Below are positions 26,895-34,475 of a DNA stretch of 50,870 nucleotides, one piece after another. The stretch lies in NCBI GenBank assembly GCA_017403065.1, contig JAFQOT010000001.1, positions 1 to 50,870 of the forward strand. The letters are read 5' to 3'. Numbering within the stretch: the stretch's first letter is position 1; every line of letters begins with the position of its first letter. The position numbers and the translations under genes were made by a program. The notes under the pieces were generated by a model, which saw only the letters and a list, made by a program, of their open reading frames with translations, had not been told where the DNA came from and made no database searches. Origin of the DNA: Clostridia bacterium. GTDB taxonomy: Bacteria; Bacillota; Clostridia; Oscillospirales; Acutalibacteraceae.

Positions 26895-26910
26895 AAAACT
26901 TTGTATAGTT

Positions 26911-26943
26911 ATGCCCTGTCGTTTTATCGACAGGGCATTTTTA
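26911..26943 (+). terminator. Riboswitch-controlled terminator
   Basis: ATGCCCTGTCG (26911-26921) pairs over 11 bp with CGACAGGGCAT (26928-26938) and a T-run follows. It sits between the FMN aptamer and the ribU ribosome binding site, so it is the expression platform. Confidence 0.9.
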
Positions 26944-26962
26944 CTTTTTGGAGGTAAAGATT

Positions 26963-27559
26963 ATGAAATTAAAAATCAACACAAGAGCAGTCGCAGTTTC
27001 AGCCGTTTGTGGCGGGTTAGGCTTTGTTTTAATGCTTTTAGAATTTCCGCTACCCTTTATAATACCGTCATTTATTAAGCTTGATTTTTCTGAAATACCC
27101 GCTTTAATTTCTGCATTTGCTTTTGGTCCGCTTTATGGCATATTGGTGTGCGCTATAAAAAATTTATTGCATTTGTTTGTTACAACTTCCGCAGGAGTAG
27201 GAGAACTTTCAAATTTCATTTTAGGCGCAATTTTCGTGGGTACCGCAGGCGTTTTTTATTCTAAACTACATAATCGCAAGGGGGCTTTAATCGGCTCTTT
27301 GGTGGGGGCTTTTATTATGAGCTTAATAAGTGTATTTACTAATTATTTTTTGGTATATCCCGCATACGTAGTAATTTACGGAATGCCAATGGATGCAATA
27401 ATCGGTATGTATAAAGCGCTTTTTTCTGCAGCTGATAATTTAATTAAGGCGCTTATAATTTTTAATTTTCCATTTAATTTGGCTAAAGGGGTACTGCAGG
27501 CGGCGGTTTGCTTTGCTGTTTATAAGAGAATTTCCCCAATTTTAAAGAATAAAAAATAA
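26963..27559 (+). CDS. ribU: Riboflavin ECF transporter substrate-binding (S) component
   Basis: RibU binds riboflavin in the membrane and works with a shared energy-coupling module (EcfA/EcfA'/EcfT), which is not encoded here. The 198-aa protein has five to six hydrophobic helices and typical S-component blocks: LEFPLPFIIPSFIKLDFSEIPALI and GPLYGILVCAIKNLLHLF. Control by an FMN riboswitch makes riboflavin the likely ligand. ATG 26963 follows GGAGGT; the in-frame start at 26948 precedes that site. A strong terminator follows. Confidence 0.92.
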   Translation: MKLKINTRAVAVSAVCGGLGFVLMLLEFPLPFIIPSFIKLDFSEIPALISAFAFGPLYGILVCAIKNLLHLFVTTSAGVGELSNFILGAIFVGTAGVFYSKLHNRKGALIGSLVGAFIMSLISVFTNYFLVYPAYVVIYGMPMDAIIGMYKALFSAADNLIKALIIFNFPFNLAKGVLQAAVCFAVYKRISPILKNKK

Positions 27560-27567
27560 AAAATGAG

Positions 27568-27597
27568 GCCGCTGAAGTATTACTTCAGCGGCTTTTT
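27568..27597. terminator. Bidirectional terminator between ribU and the CDF gene
   Basis: GCCGCTGAAGTA (27568-27579) pairs over 12 bp with TACTTCAGCGGC (27581-27592), followed by TTTTT. An A-rich flank gives T-runs for the minus-strand transcript too. Confidence 0.9.
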
Positions 27598-27600
27598 AAT

Positions 27601-28782
27601 TTAGTTGCCTGTATAATCATTATCAAAGGTTATAACACATTGGAAGGTTGGGTTGATAAGCTTTGCTACAGTAGCAATTCGCTCCTCAAGCTCGTTGATA
27701 CTAAGCTTTAAATCAGATGGAATAACAACATCAAAAATCAGGTTCGTCCGCTTTTCGCTCACAGGTGTCATTCTGAAATCGTGTAAACTAAGCCCTTGGT
27801 GGATTATCTTAATACCGTCAGCCAATTTATTACGTATTTCAAATACCTCTTCGTTATCAACGTCAATAGGGTCCATATGTATTACTAAAGATAAATCTAA
27901 TTTTTCTCCAACCAACTTTTCGCAAAGGTCAATCTGTTCGTGACATTTTACAATATCAATGTTTTGCGGCACCTCAACGTGAACAGAAGCAAACTGTCTG
28001 CCGGGACCGTAGTTATGTATAATCAGGTCGTGAATACCTACAAACTCCTCAAAAGTCAAAATAGTGGACTGAATTTCCTCTATAAGCTCTTTTTCGGGGG
28101 GCTTTCCTAAAATTTGGTCAATAGTATCCTTTGCGGTTGTAATACCCGAAAAAATAATAAAAATTGAAACTAAAATACCCATAACAGCGTCTAAGTTAAT
28201 AGGTAATGTTAAAAATGATGAAACAGTTAATGTAAGCAAAATAGCCACAGTAGCAATCATATCATTAAAAGAATCTTGCGCGGTGGCAATAAGCACACCT
28301 GAATCTATTTTTTTGCCAATTTTTCTGTTGAATAAATACATCCAAAATTTAACTAATATTGATATTATCAAAACTAAAATAGTCCAAACAGAGAAATTCG
28401 GAGTTTGCTTTGTATTAAGCGCCTCTGCTGATGAGGTTAAAAGCTCGAAGCCAACCAACAAAATTAAAACAGCAACAATAAATGCAGACATATATTCAAG
28501 TCTGCCGTGACCGAAAGGATGGTCGCGGTCTGCGGGCTTGCCTGCTAAACGGAAACCGATTATAGCCACAATAGATGAACCCATATCAGCAAGATTGTTA
28601 AGTCCGTCTGCCAAAATAGAAATACTACCGCAAATCAGTCCCACAGTAATTTTTATTATGCACAAAAATAGGTTGCAGAGTATTCCTACCATACCGCCTA
28701 ACTTTCCGTAGCTTTGTCGCACAGGGTTTGATTTTATATTGTCGGCATCCTTAACAAAAAGCTTTATTAAAAGATTTGACAT
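27601..28782 (-). CDS. Cation diffusion facilitator transporter
   Basis: The 393-aa protein belongs to the CDF/ZnT family that exports divalent metals (Zn, Fe, Mn or Co) in exchange for protons. It has six membrane helices in the first half, with the metal-binding aspartates in ILADGLNNLADMGSS and the HPFGHGRLEY signature, then a cytoplasmic ferredoxin-like domain (GIHDLIIHNYGPGRQFASVHVEVP). The C-terminal part is longer than in FieF. The metal cannot be assigned. Its ATG overlaps the ddl stop by one base, so it is the last gene of the hydrolase-murF-ddl operon. Confidence 0.85.
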   Translation of the reverse strand: MSNLLIKLFVKDADNIKSNPVRQSYGKLGGMVGILCNLFLCIIKITVGLICGSISILADGLNNLADMGSSIVAIIGFRLAGKPADRDHPFGHGRLEYMSAFIVAVLILLVGFELLTSSAEALNTKQTPNFSVWTILVLIISILVKFWMYLFNRKIGKKIDSGVLIATAQDSFNDMIATVAILLTLTVSSFLTLPINLDAVMGILVSIFIIFSGITTAKDTIDQILGKPPEKELIEEIQSTILTFEEFVGIHDLIIHNYGPGRQFASVHVEVPQNIDIVKCHEQIDLCEKLVGEKLDLSLVIHMDPIDVDNEEVFEIRNKLADGIKIIHQGLSLHDFRMTPVSEKRTNLIFDVVIPSDLKLSINELEERIATVAKLINPTFQCVITFDNDYTGN

Positions 28783-29969
28783 TATAGCTTTGCTCCCTTA
28801 CTGCCTTTAGTTCCAAACGAAACACCTGATAAAATATTTGTATCTATTGTGTAGGTTATATTGTCACGGTTACGCTGTCTGCGGAAAGCAAGCTCGATTA
28901 GTCTATCGCACAGCTGGGGATATTTTATGCCTGTAGCATCCCACAAATAAAAGGCAAGGGAGCCTGGTATAGTGTTGATTTCGTTTGCGTAAACAGTATC
29001 GGTGTCAGTATCAATTATAAAGTCAATTCTTACCACACCGTTAGCACCGATAGCCTTAAAAATTTCACAGGCAAGTTCTCTGATTTGTGAGGATTTTTCA
29101 TCTGTTAAATCTGCGGGAATTTTACGTCCCAAGGATGCCATACCCTTGCTTTTTCCGCCGTTTTTTGAGTTTGATAAATACTTATCCTCGTAAGATAAAA
29201 TTTCATCATTCATAAATGGCTCTTCGCAAACAGAGGCTATACAGGAATCGGTATCACCTAAAACAGAGCAGTTAATTTCGCGAATAGAAGTTACAGCGTG
29301 CTCAACCAAAATTTTATCAGCAAAAGACAGGGCCAAGCTTATAGCTTCTTCTAATTCATTTTCTGTATTAACCTTTGTAATACCCACGCTTGAGCCTAAA
29401 TTTACCGGTTTAACAATAAGGGGAAAACCGATTTTTTCAGAAATTTCACCTTTAATAGCATCTTTATCTGCCATATATTCACGGGCTCTGAAGCATATGC
29501 AATCTAAAACAGGAAGTCCTGCGGATTTTAAAACGTCCTTGAAAACAGCTTTGTCCATACCTACAGCAGAGGATAAAATATCGCATCCAACATAGGGAAG
29601 ACCTAAAAATTCAAAATAACCTTCAATAGTACCGTCCTCACAGTTTGTACCGTGAACGATAGGGAAGGCAACATCTATTTGTACACCTTTTTTAGAGAAA
29701 ATACCGCCCTCGTATTTCATAACTACATTGCCTTTTTCTCTAACTAAAGACACCTTTTTGCATTTTTTTAAAAGCTCAGGCAAATTGCTGTATTCTTCAA
29801 TAGTAAATAAATCCTTACCGGTATACATTTCTCCGCTTTTTGTAACATATATAGGGGTTATATCATACTTTTGACTGTCAATAGCCCTCATAGCCTGAAC
29901 GGCTGAAATGATTGATACCTCGTGTTCTACAGAACAGCATCCAAAAAAGACTGCAACATTAGTTTTCAA
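28782..29969 (-). CDS. D-alanine--D-alanine ligase family protein (variant)
   Basis: This 395-aa ATP-grasp ligase has the N-terminal EHEVSIISA block (15-23), the ATP loop VKPVNLGSSVGI (186-197) and the metal/substrate site VVRIDFIID with NEINTIPGS (329-337). Two parts look unusual: the omega-loop region (259-284) carries an Asn/Gly/Lys-rich insert, and the C-terminal block reads IPGSLAFYLW where most Ddl proteins have xPGxTxxS-like residues. It may therefore be a paralogue with altered specificity. It starts with TTG after GGTGAT and is coupled to the CDF gene. The MurF-like gene lies 17 nt upstream, as expected for D-Ala-D-Ala supply. Confidence 0.85.
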   Translation of the reverse strand: MKTNVAVFFGCCSVEHEVSIISAVQAMRAIDSQKYDITPIYVTKSGEMYTGKDLFTIEEYSNLPELLKKCKKVSLVREKGNVVMKYEGGIFSKKGVQIDVAFPIVHGTNCEDGTIEGYFEFLGLPYVGCDILSSAVGMDKAVFKDVLKSAGLPVLDCICFRAREYMADKDAIKGEISEKIGFPLIVKPVNLGSSVGITKVNTENELEEAISLALSFADKILVEHAVTSIREINCSVLGDTDSCIASVCEEPFMNDEILSYEDKYLSNSKNGGKSKGMASLGRKIPADLTDEKSSQIRELACEIFKAIGANGVVRIDFIIDTDTDTVYANEINTIPGSLAFYLWDATGIKYPQLCDRLIELAFRRQRNRDNITYTIDTNILSGVSFGTKGSKGAKL

Positions 29970-29986
29970 AGTTAATCACCATTTTC

Positions 29987-31555
29987 TTAATTTAAATAAT
30001 TATCGGGTAAATCGTTTTCTAAAAGTACAACCGAATTGTTATCGGCAAATTGCTTGTAAATTTCCATAGCCTCAAAAAAGCTTGAAGCAACGAAAAGGTT
30101 TTCTTTATTAAAGTTGGTAGAATTTACACCGTCTACCATAGGCTTTGAACGATTTTTACCTACAAATATTATTATATCACAATATTTGGCGGCTTCAAGT
30201 CCTAATGCGTAATTGCACTCATATTCTTTTTCTCCAAGCTCAATAAGTCCCGGGGTTATAATAACCTTTTTCATTCCATCAAAACTGCCTAAAACACGTA
30301 CAGCCTCTAAACAACCCTCAGGATTAGCGTTGTATGCATCATCAATTAAAAGAGAGCCGTTTACAGAGTTTTTAAGTTCTAAACGATGCTCTGTAGGTTT
30401 AAGTGAGGCAACCGCAAATTTGATTTCTTCGGCAGTAAGACCTAAATTATAGGCTAAAGCCACAGCTCCTGTAATATTTATAATGCTGTGCATACCTAAT
30501 AGTTTTGAAGTAAGATTAACTTTTTGGTCGCCTAATTTAACCTCAAATTCCGAGCCGTTTCTTCCATAAGAAATATTTTCAGCAAAAAATTCAAGGCTGT
30601 TATCAATACCATAGGTAATGTATTGGCTTTTATCAATTCTGTTGATGATTTCACTGCTGTTTCCGTTCAAATAAATATCGCCGCTTTTTTGCTTAACAGC
30701 GTCAGCTAATTCGAATTTGGTATTAAATACATTGTCAACAGACTTAAAGGTATCTAAATGCTGGGGACCTACCGAGGTGATGACTGCAATGTCAGGATTT
30801 ACAATATCGCAAATTTCTTTAATGTCGCCAACATTTTTTGCGCCCATTTCACAAATGAAAATCTGGGTCTGAGGTCTTAGCATTTCTCTTACAGTTCTTA
30901 CAACACCCATTGGGGTATTAAAGCTTTTAGGGGTACAAACAGTATTGTATTTTTCGCTTAAAATACGGTTTAAAATAAACTTTGTTGTGGTTTTTCCGTA
31001 GCTTCCTGTAATACCTATTACTTTAAGCTGATTAGCTTCATTAAGGATTTTTTTAGCATCCTTAATATAGTAATTTGTAAAGGCTTTTTCTAAAGGATAG
31101 GTTAAAGCCCAACTTAAATAAACAAGAACAGGTGTAATCAACGAAAGGAAAAGATGAATTGCTACTGCAAAGCGTCCTATTAAGGTGTTTACGAAAATTA
31201 TATAAACACAAATCAATATAAATAAAACAACAACCGCGCAAGCGTAAAGCCTTTTAATTCTTGAGGTGAAAACCAGCTTTTTAATTGACGCTTTTTGTAA
31301 AGAAATAGCCTTATATACATTTACCGCTAAAATTAAAATCATAAAAAGCATTTGTATAAAGTGCATTCTAAAACAAAAAAGCAAGGATGAAATTAAAAAT
31401 GCAAAAACCGAGGTTGTAGAAAAATTTTCACTAATCCATTTTGTATAGCGCGAAGGGAAATATGAGTTTTGCTGCAGCATCTGAAACTGGCGTGTAATAG
31501 AAAATATCGCGCAGGCAGTAGCTAATACTAAGGTAATAAGCAAATAAATGTTCAT
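29987..31555 (-). CDS. Membrane-anchored MurF-like Mur ligase
   Basis: The 522-aa protein is unusual. Residues 1-155 hold about five hydrophobic segments instead of the usual soluble UDP-binding domain of MurF. A Mur ligase core follows, with the ATP loop GITGSYGKTTTK at 181-192, EMGAKNVGDI, HRLELK, and DDAYNANPEG of the MurF type. MurF normally adds D-Ala-D-Ala to the UDP-MurNAc-tripeptide. Here the substrate-binding domain is replaced, so the acceptor could be membrane-bound. The neighbouring Ddl-like gene supports a D-alanyl dipeptide donor. Its ATG follows AGGAGA, and it lies 9 nt downstream of the alpha/beta hydrolase gene. Confidence 0.8.
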   Translation of the reverse strand: MNIYLLITLVLATACAIFSITRQFQMLQQNSYFPSRYTKWISENFSTTSVFAFLISSLLFCFRMHFIQMLFMILILAVNVYKAISLQKASIKKLVFTSRIKRLYACAVVVLFILICVYIIFVNTLIGRFAVAIHLFLSLITPVLVYLSWALTYPLEKAFTNYYIKDAKKILNEANQLKVIGITGSYGKTTTKFILNRILSEKYNTVCTPKSFNTPMGVVRTVREMLRPQTQIFICEMGAKNVGDIKEICDIVNPDIAVITSVGPQHLDTFKSVDNVFNTKFELADAVKQKSGDIYLNGNSSEIINRIDKSQYITYGIDNSLEFFAENISYGRNGSEFEVKLGDQKVNLTSKLLGMHSIINITGAVALAYNLGLTAEEIKFAVASLKPTEHRLELKNSVNGSLLIDDAYNANPEGCLEAVRVLGSFDGMKKVIITPGLIELGEKEYECNYALGLEAAKYCDIIIFVGKNRSKPMVDGVNSTNFNKENLFVASSFFEAMEIYKQFADNNSVVLLENDLPDNYLN

Positions 31556-31564
31556 TTTTTTCTC

Positions 31565-32320
31565 CTATATAAAACTGTTTAAAATTGCGTGGGCTTGATA
31601 GGGCTTTTCGCAAAAAGAGTAATGTCCCGCGCCTTTAATTACACAAAGACCCGCATCGGAAATTTTACTTTCAATTATTTTAGCATCGCTTAATGGGGTG
31701 GCGGTGTCATTTTCACCCCAAATCAATAGGGTAGGGCATTTGATTTGGTGAAGAATATCCCTTAAATCTGTGTTAACAAGGGAAACCATAGTTTTTCGCA
31801 AAACCTCAGGTGCAGCGTTATAGTCTGCAGAGCCGTAATGCCGTCTTGCCTTATTCAGTAAATCCTCGCTATAATTTTTAACAACAGGCAGACTCAAAAC
31901 TGTTTTAATTGCCTTAAAGCTTTTTGCACGAAGCTTTTGCTTAAGGCTTTTTTTAGGAATAAGTCCCGCTGAATCTAACAATATGATTTTTGGCGGATTA
32001 AGCATACCTGATGCGGTCAATTTTAAAATTACTCTTCCACCGTGGGAATGGCCAATAAGTATAGGATTGTTGAGGTTTAAGAGCTTTATGAATTTTATTA
32101 CAAAATTACAGTAATCATCTAAATTCCAAGGCGAATGCATAGTATCAGAATTTCCGCAGCCTGGGAAATTTAGGGCGATTAAACGGCAACGGTCTTTAAG
32201 AGTATTCATAATTCCGTTATAAACATCAAAGGAAGAACCCCAGCCGTGCAGAAGTAAAACCTCTTGACCCTGTCCCATTTCTGTATATTCAATATTAAGT
32301 CCGTCAATATTTATATTCAT
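31565..32320 (-). CDS. Alpha/beta hydrolase
   Basis: The 251-aa protein has the alpha/beta hydrolase fold: oxyanion block LLLHGWGSS (22-30), nucleophile Ser92 in GHSHGG, the acid Asp in WGENDTATP, and the His in GAGHYSF near the C-terminus. There is no signal peptide, so it is cytoplasmic. The substrate is unknown. As first gene of an operon with MurF-like, Ddl-like and CDF genes it may act on a peptidoglycan or lipid ester or amide (inference). CGGAGC precedes the ATG, and a promoter with TATAAT lies upstream. Confidence 0.8.
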   Translation of the reverse strand: MNINIDGLNIEYTEMGQGQEVLLLHGWGSSFDVYNGIMNTLKDRCRLIALNFPGCGNSDTMHSPWNLDDYCNFVIKFIKLLNLNNPILIGHSHGGRVILKLTASGMLNPPKIILLDSAGLIPKKSLKQKLRAKSFKAIKTVLSLPVVKNYSEDLLNKARRHYGSADYNAAPEVLRKTMVSLVNTDLRDILHQIKCPTLLIWGENDTATPLSDAKIIESKISDAGLCVIKGAGHYSFCEKPYQAHAILNSFI

Positions 32321-32360
32321 TTATATGCTCCGTTTCCTGACAATCATAATTATTCAATTT

Positions 32361-32389
32361 ATTATACCAAATTTTAGTCTAAAAAAGAA
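32361..32389 (-). promoter_or_regulatory. Promoter of the hydrolase-murF-ddl-CDF operon
   Basis: On the minus strand TTCTTT (32389-32384), 17 nt, TATAAT (32366-32361). The -10 is perfect and the -35 weak. It is divergent from the ctsR promoter. Confidence 0.6.
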
Positions 32390-32439
32390 GTCTTTTTTTG
32401 TAATATTATAAATTATTTTTTAAATAGGTAAAAAAATAA

Positions 32440-32488
32440 TTTGACTTTTCCTGACTTTTGTGTATAATAAAAGTCAGGAAAGGTCAAA
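32440..32488 (+). promoter_or_regulatory. ctsR promoter with two inverted CtsR boxes
   Basis: TTGACT (32441-32446), 16 nt and TATAAT (32463-32468) form the promoter. Two heptad-pair boxes match the CtsR consensus RGTCAAANANRGTCAAA: AGTCAGG-AAA-GGTCAAA at 32472-32488, and the same box inverted at 32440-32456 (read as AGTCAGG-AAA-AGTCAAA). They flank the -10, and one covers the -35. CtsR is known to repress its own clp operon through such sites. Confidence 0.88.
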
Positions 32489-32502
32489 AAGAGGTGTTTT
32501 AA

Positions 32503-32955
32503 ATGCGAATGAGCGACATAATAACCAAGGAAATCATAAGATTATTAAATGAATCTGAAGAAAATATTGCTGAAATTCAAAGAAATGAATTTGCGGGGCT
32601 TATGGGTTGCGCACCAAGTCAGATTAACTATGTGCTATCCTCCCGTTTTACACCTGAGCACGGGTATATTATAGATAGCCGACGGGGCGGTGGGGGATAT
32701 ATTCGCATAAGAAGGGTGGTTTTAAATCAATCCTCTGCCTTTATGCATATAATTAACTCAATAGGTGAGAGAATAGATTCTATGAGCACCCGAATTTTAA
32801 TTGAAAACTGTCTTGAAGCGGGTCTGATTTCAAGAGAGACAGCCTCTTTGATGTCGGCTGCTGTTTCTGAAACGGTAATGCAAACTGCCACCCCAGAGAT
32901 GAAGGACAGATTAAGGGCAGTAATTTTAAAGCAAATGCTATTAACTCTTATTTAG
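32503..32955 (+). CDS. ctsR: Transcriptional repressor CtsR
   Basis: CtsR is the heat-sensitive repressor of clp genes in Firmicutes. The 150-aa protein has the winged-helix region with NEFAGLMGCAPSQINYVLSSRFTPEHGY (helix-turn-helix) and the glycine-rich wing RRGGGGYIRI, then the C-terminal dimer domain that McsB and ClpCP act on. The start ATG has GAGGTG 6 nt upstream. It is the first gene of ctsR-mcsA-mcsB-clpC and is controlled by the two boxes at 32440-32488. Confidence 0.95.
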   Translation: MRMSDIITKEIIRLLNESEENIAEIQRNEFAGLMGCAPSQINYVLSSRFTPEHGYIIDSRRGGGGYIRIRRVVLNQSSAFMHIINSIGERIDSMSTRILIENCLEAGLISRETASLMSAAVSETVMQTATPEMKDRLRAVILKQMLLTLI

Positions 32956-32967
32956 GCGGTGATATTT

Positions 32968-33462
32968 ATGAAATGTGAAAAATGCGGAATAAATGAAGCT
33001 ACAACCCATATTCGCTCTATAACAAACGGTGTAATACGGGAATATAACCTTTGCTCAGGCTGCGCTATGGAAAAAGGGTACACATCAAATCATAATAGTC
33101 TTACAGGAATGCTTTCCTCATTATTTGGTGAATTTTTAACTACATCAGCTTCGGTTGATACTAAAAAATGCCCTGTTTGCTCTGCTACGTTTAATGATAT
33201 TGCTAAGAGCGGCAAGGCGGGCTGCACCGAGTGTTACTCAACCTTTAGGGAGGAGTTATTACCATATCTTAAACGAGTTCACGGCAGTACAAAGCATATA
33301 GGTCACGTGCCTAACAATGCGCCTATAATGGTTGTAAAACAACAGGATACAGTAGATTCCTTAAGAATGGAGCTTAATCGTTTGGTTCGCGAGGAAAAAT
33401 ATGAGGAAGCGGCGATTATCAGAGATAAAATAAAAAAATTGGAGGGAAAGGAAAATGAGTAG
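32968..33462 (+). CDS. mcsA: McsA, zinc-binding UVR-domain activator of McsB
   Basis: The 164-aa protein has four CxxC motifs (CEKC at 3-6, CSGC, CPVC, CTEC) forming two zinc sites, and a C-terminal UVR helix (RMELNRLVREEKYEEAAIIRDKIKKLE). McsA stimulates the arginine kinase McsB and senses stress in the CtsR system. ATG 32968 is preferred over GTG 32959, which lies within the ribosome binding site. It overlaps mcsB by 8 nt. Confidence 0.92.
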   Translation: MKCEKCGINEATTHIRSITNGVIREYNLCSGCAMEKGYTSNHNSLTGMLSSLFGEFLTTSASVDTKKCPVCSATFNDIAKSGKAGCTECYSTFREELLPYLKRVHGSTKHIGHVPNNAPIMVVKQQDTVDSLRMELNRLVREEKYEEAAIIRDKIKKLEGKENE

Positions 33463-34462
33463 CTGGTATATGAAACCTAACAGCGAGGCTGATATTGTTA
33501 CAAGCACCAGAATAAGACTGGCGCGTAATATTAAAGGAATTCCTTTTCCCTCAGGAATGACAGATGAGCAGAAAAAGGAATTAAAGGAAAAAATAAAAGC
33601 CGTAATCACAGAGAGTAATACTCCTTTTTCTAAAAAACTCAAATATATTGATATGGCAAATGTGCCTGAAATTGAAATCAAGGCTATGGTTGAAAGGCAT
33701 ACTATAAGTCCTGAGTTTGTTATAAATCCGCAAGGCAAGGCTATCATACTGTCAGAGGATGAAAGCATAAGTATTATGATAGGCGAGGAGGACCATATAA
33801 GAATACAGGTTATTTTAGGTGGACTTTGTCTTGAAGAGGCTTACGATATTGCCTCTAATATTGATGATATGCTGCACTCTGCATTGCATTTTGCTTTTGA
33901 TAGTAATTTAGGCTATTTAACAGAGTGTCCTACTAATTTGGGTACTGGGCTCAGAGCTTCCTTAATGCTTCATTTACCAGCTCTTGAAGGCTCCGGTGAA
34001 ATTAGAAGCTTAAGTGATACTGTAAATAAAATTGGTTTTACAGTGCGTGGAATTTATGGCGAGGGCTCAAAATCCTTAGCCTCGCTTTATCAGGTTTCAA
34101 ATCAGGTAACCTTGGGTCTAAGCGAAAAAAATGCTATTGAAAATTTGAAAATAATTGCAACACAGCTTATTGAAAAGGAAAAAGCTTTAAGAGAAAGCTT
34201 TGAAAAATTAAAGCTTGAGGATACGGTCTACAGGGCTTTAGGTACACTAAAGTATTCAAGAGTTTTATCAAGTAATGAGATGATGAATTTAATTTCAAGG
34301 ATTAAATTAGGTATAAGTATGGGCATACTTTCTACAGATATTCTTCCTATGAAGCTTTTTGTAGAAAATCAGCCTTATATGTTAATGAAAAAACACGGCG
34401 AAATATCCCCACAAGAACGTGATAGTTACCGAGCTTCTGATATTAGGGAGGCATTTAATTAG
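33455..34462 (+). CDS. mcsB: Protein arginine kinase McsB
   Basis: McsB phosphorylates arginines, marking proteins such as CtsR for ClpCP. The 335-aa protein has the guanido-kinase features TSTRIRLARN near the N-terminus, and CPTNLGTGLRAS, which holds the active-site cysteine and the ATP-binding loop. Length and order fit the family. GGAGGGAAAGG upstream of the ATG is a strong ribosome binding site. Confidence 0.95.
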   Translation: MSSWYMKPNSEADIVTSTRIRLARNIKGIPFPSGMTDEQKKELKEKIKAVITESNTPFSKKLKYIDMANVPEIEIKAMVERHTISPEFVINPQGKAIILSEDESISIMIGEEDHIRIQVILGGLCLEEAYDIASNIDDMLHSALHFAFDSNLGYLTECPTNLGTGLRASLMLHLPALEGSGEIRSLSDTVNKIGFTVRGIYGEGSKSLASLYQVSNQVTLGLSEKNAIENLKIIATQLIEKEKALRESFEKLKLEDTVYRALGTLKYSRVLSSNEMMNLISRIKLGISMGILSTDILPMKLFVENQPYMLMKKHGEISPQERDSYRASDIREAFN

Positions 34463-34475
34463 GAGGTATTAAAAT

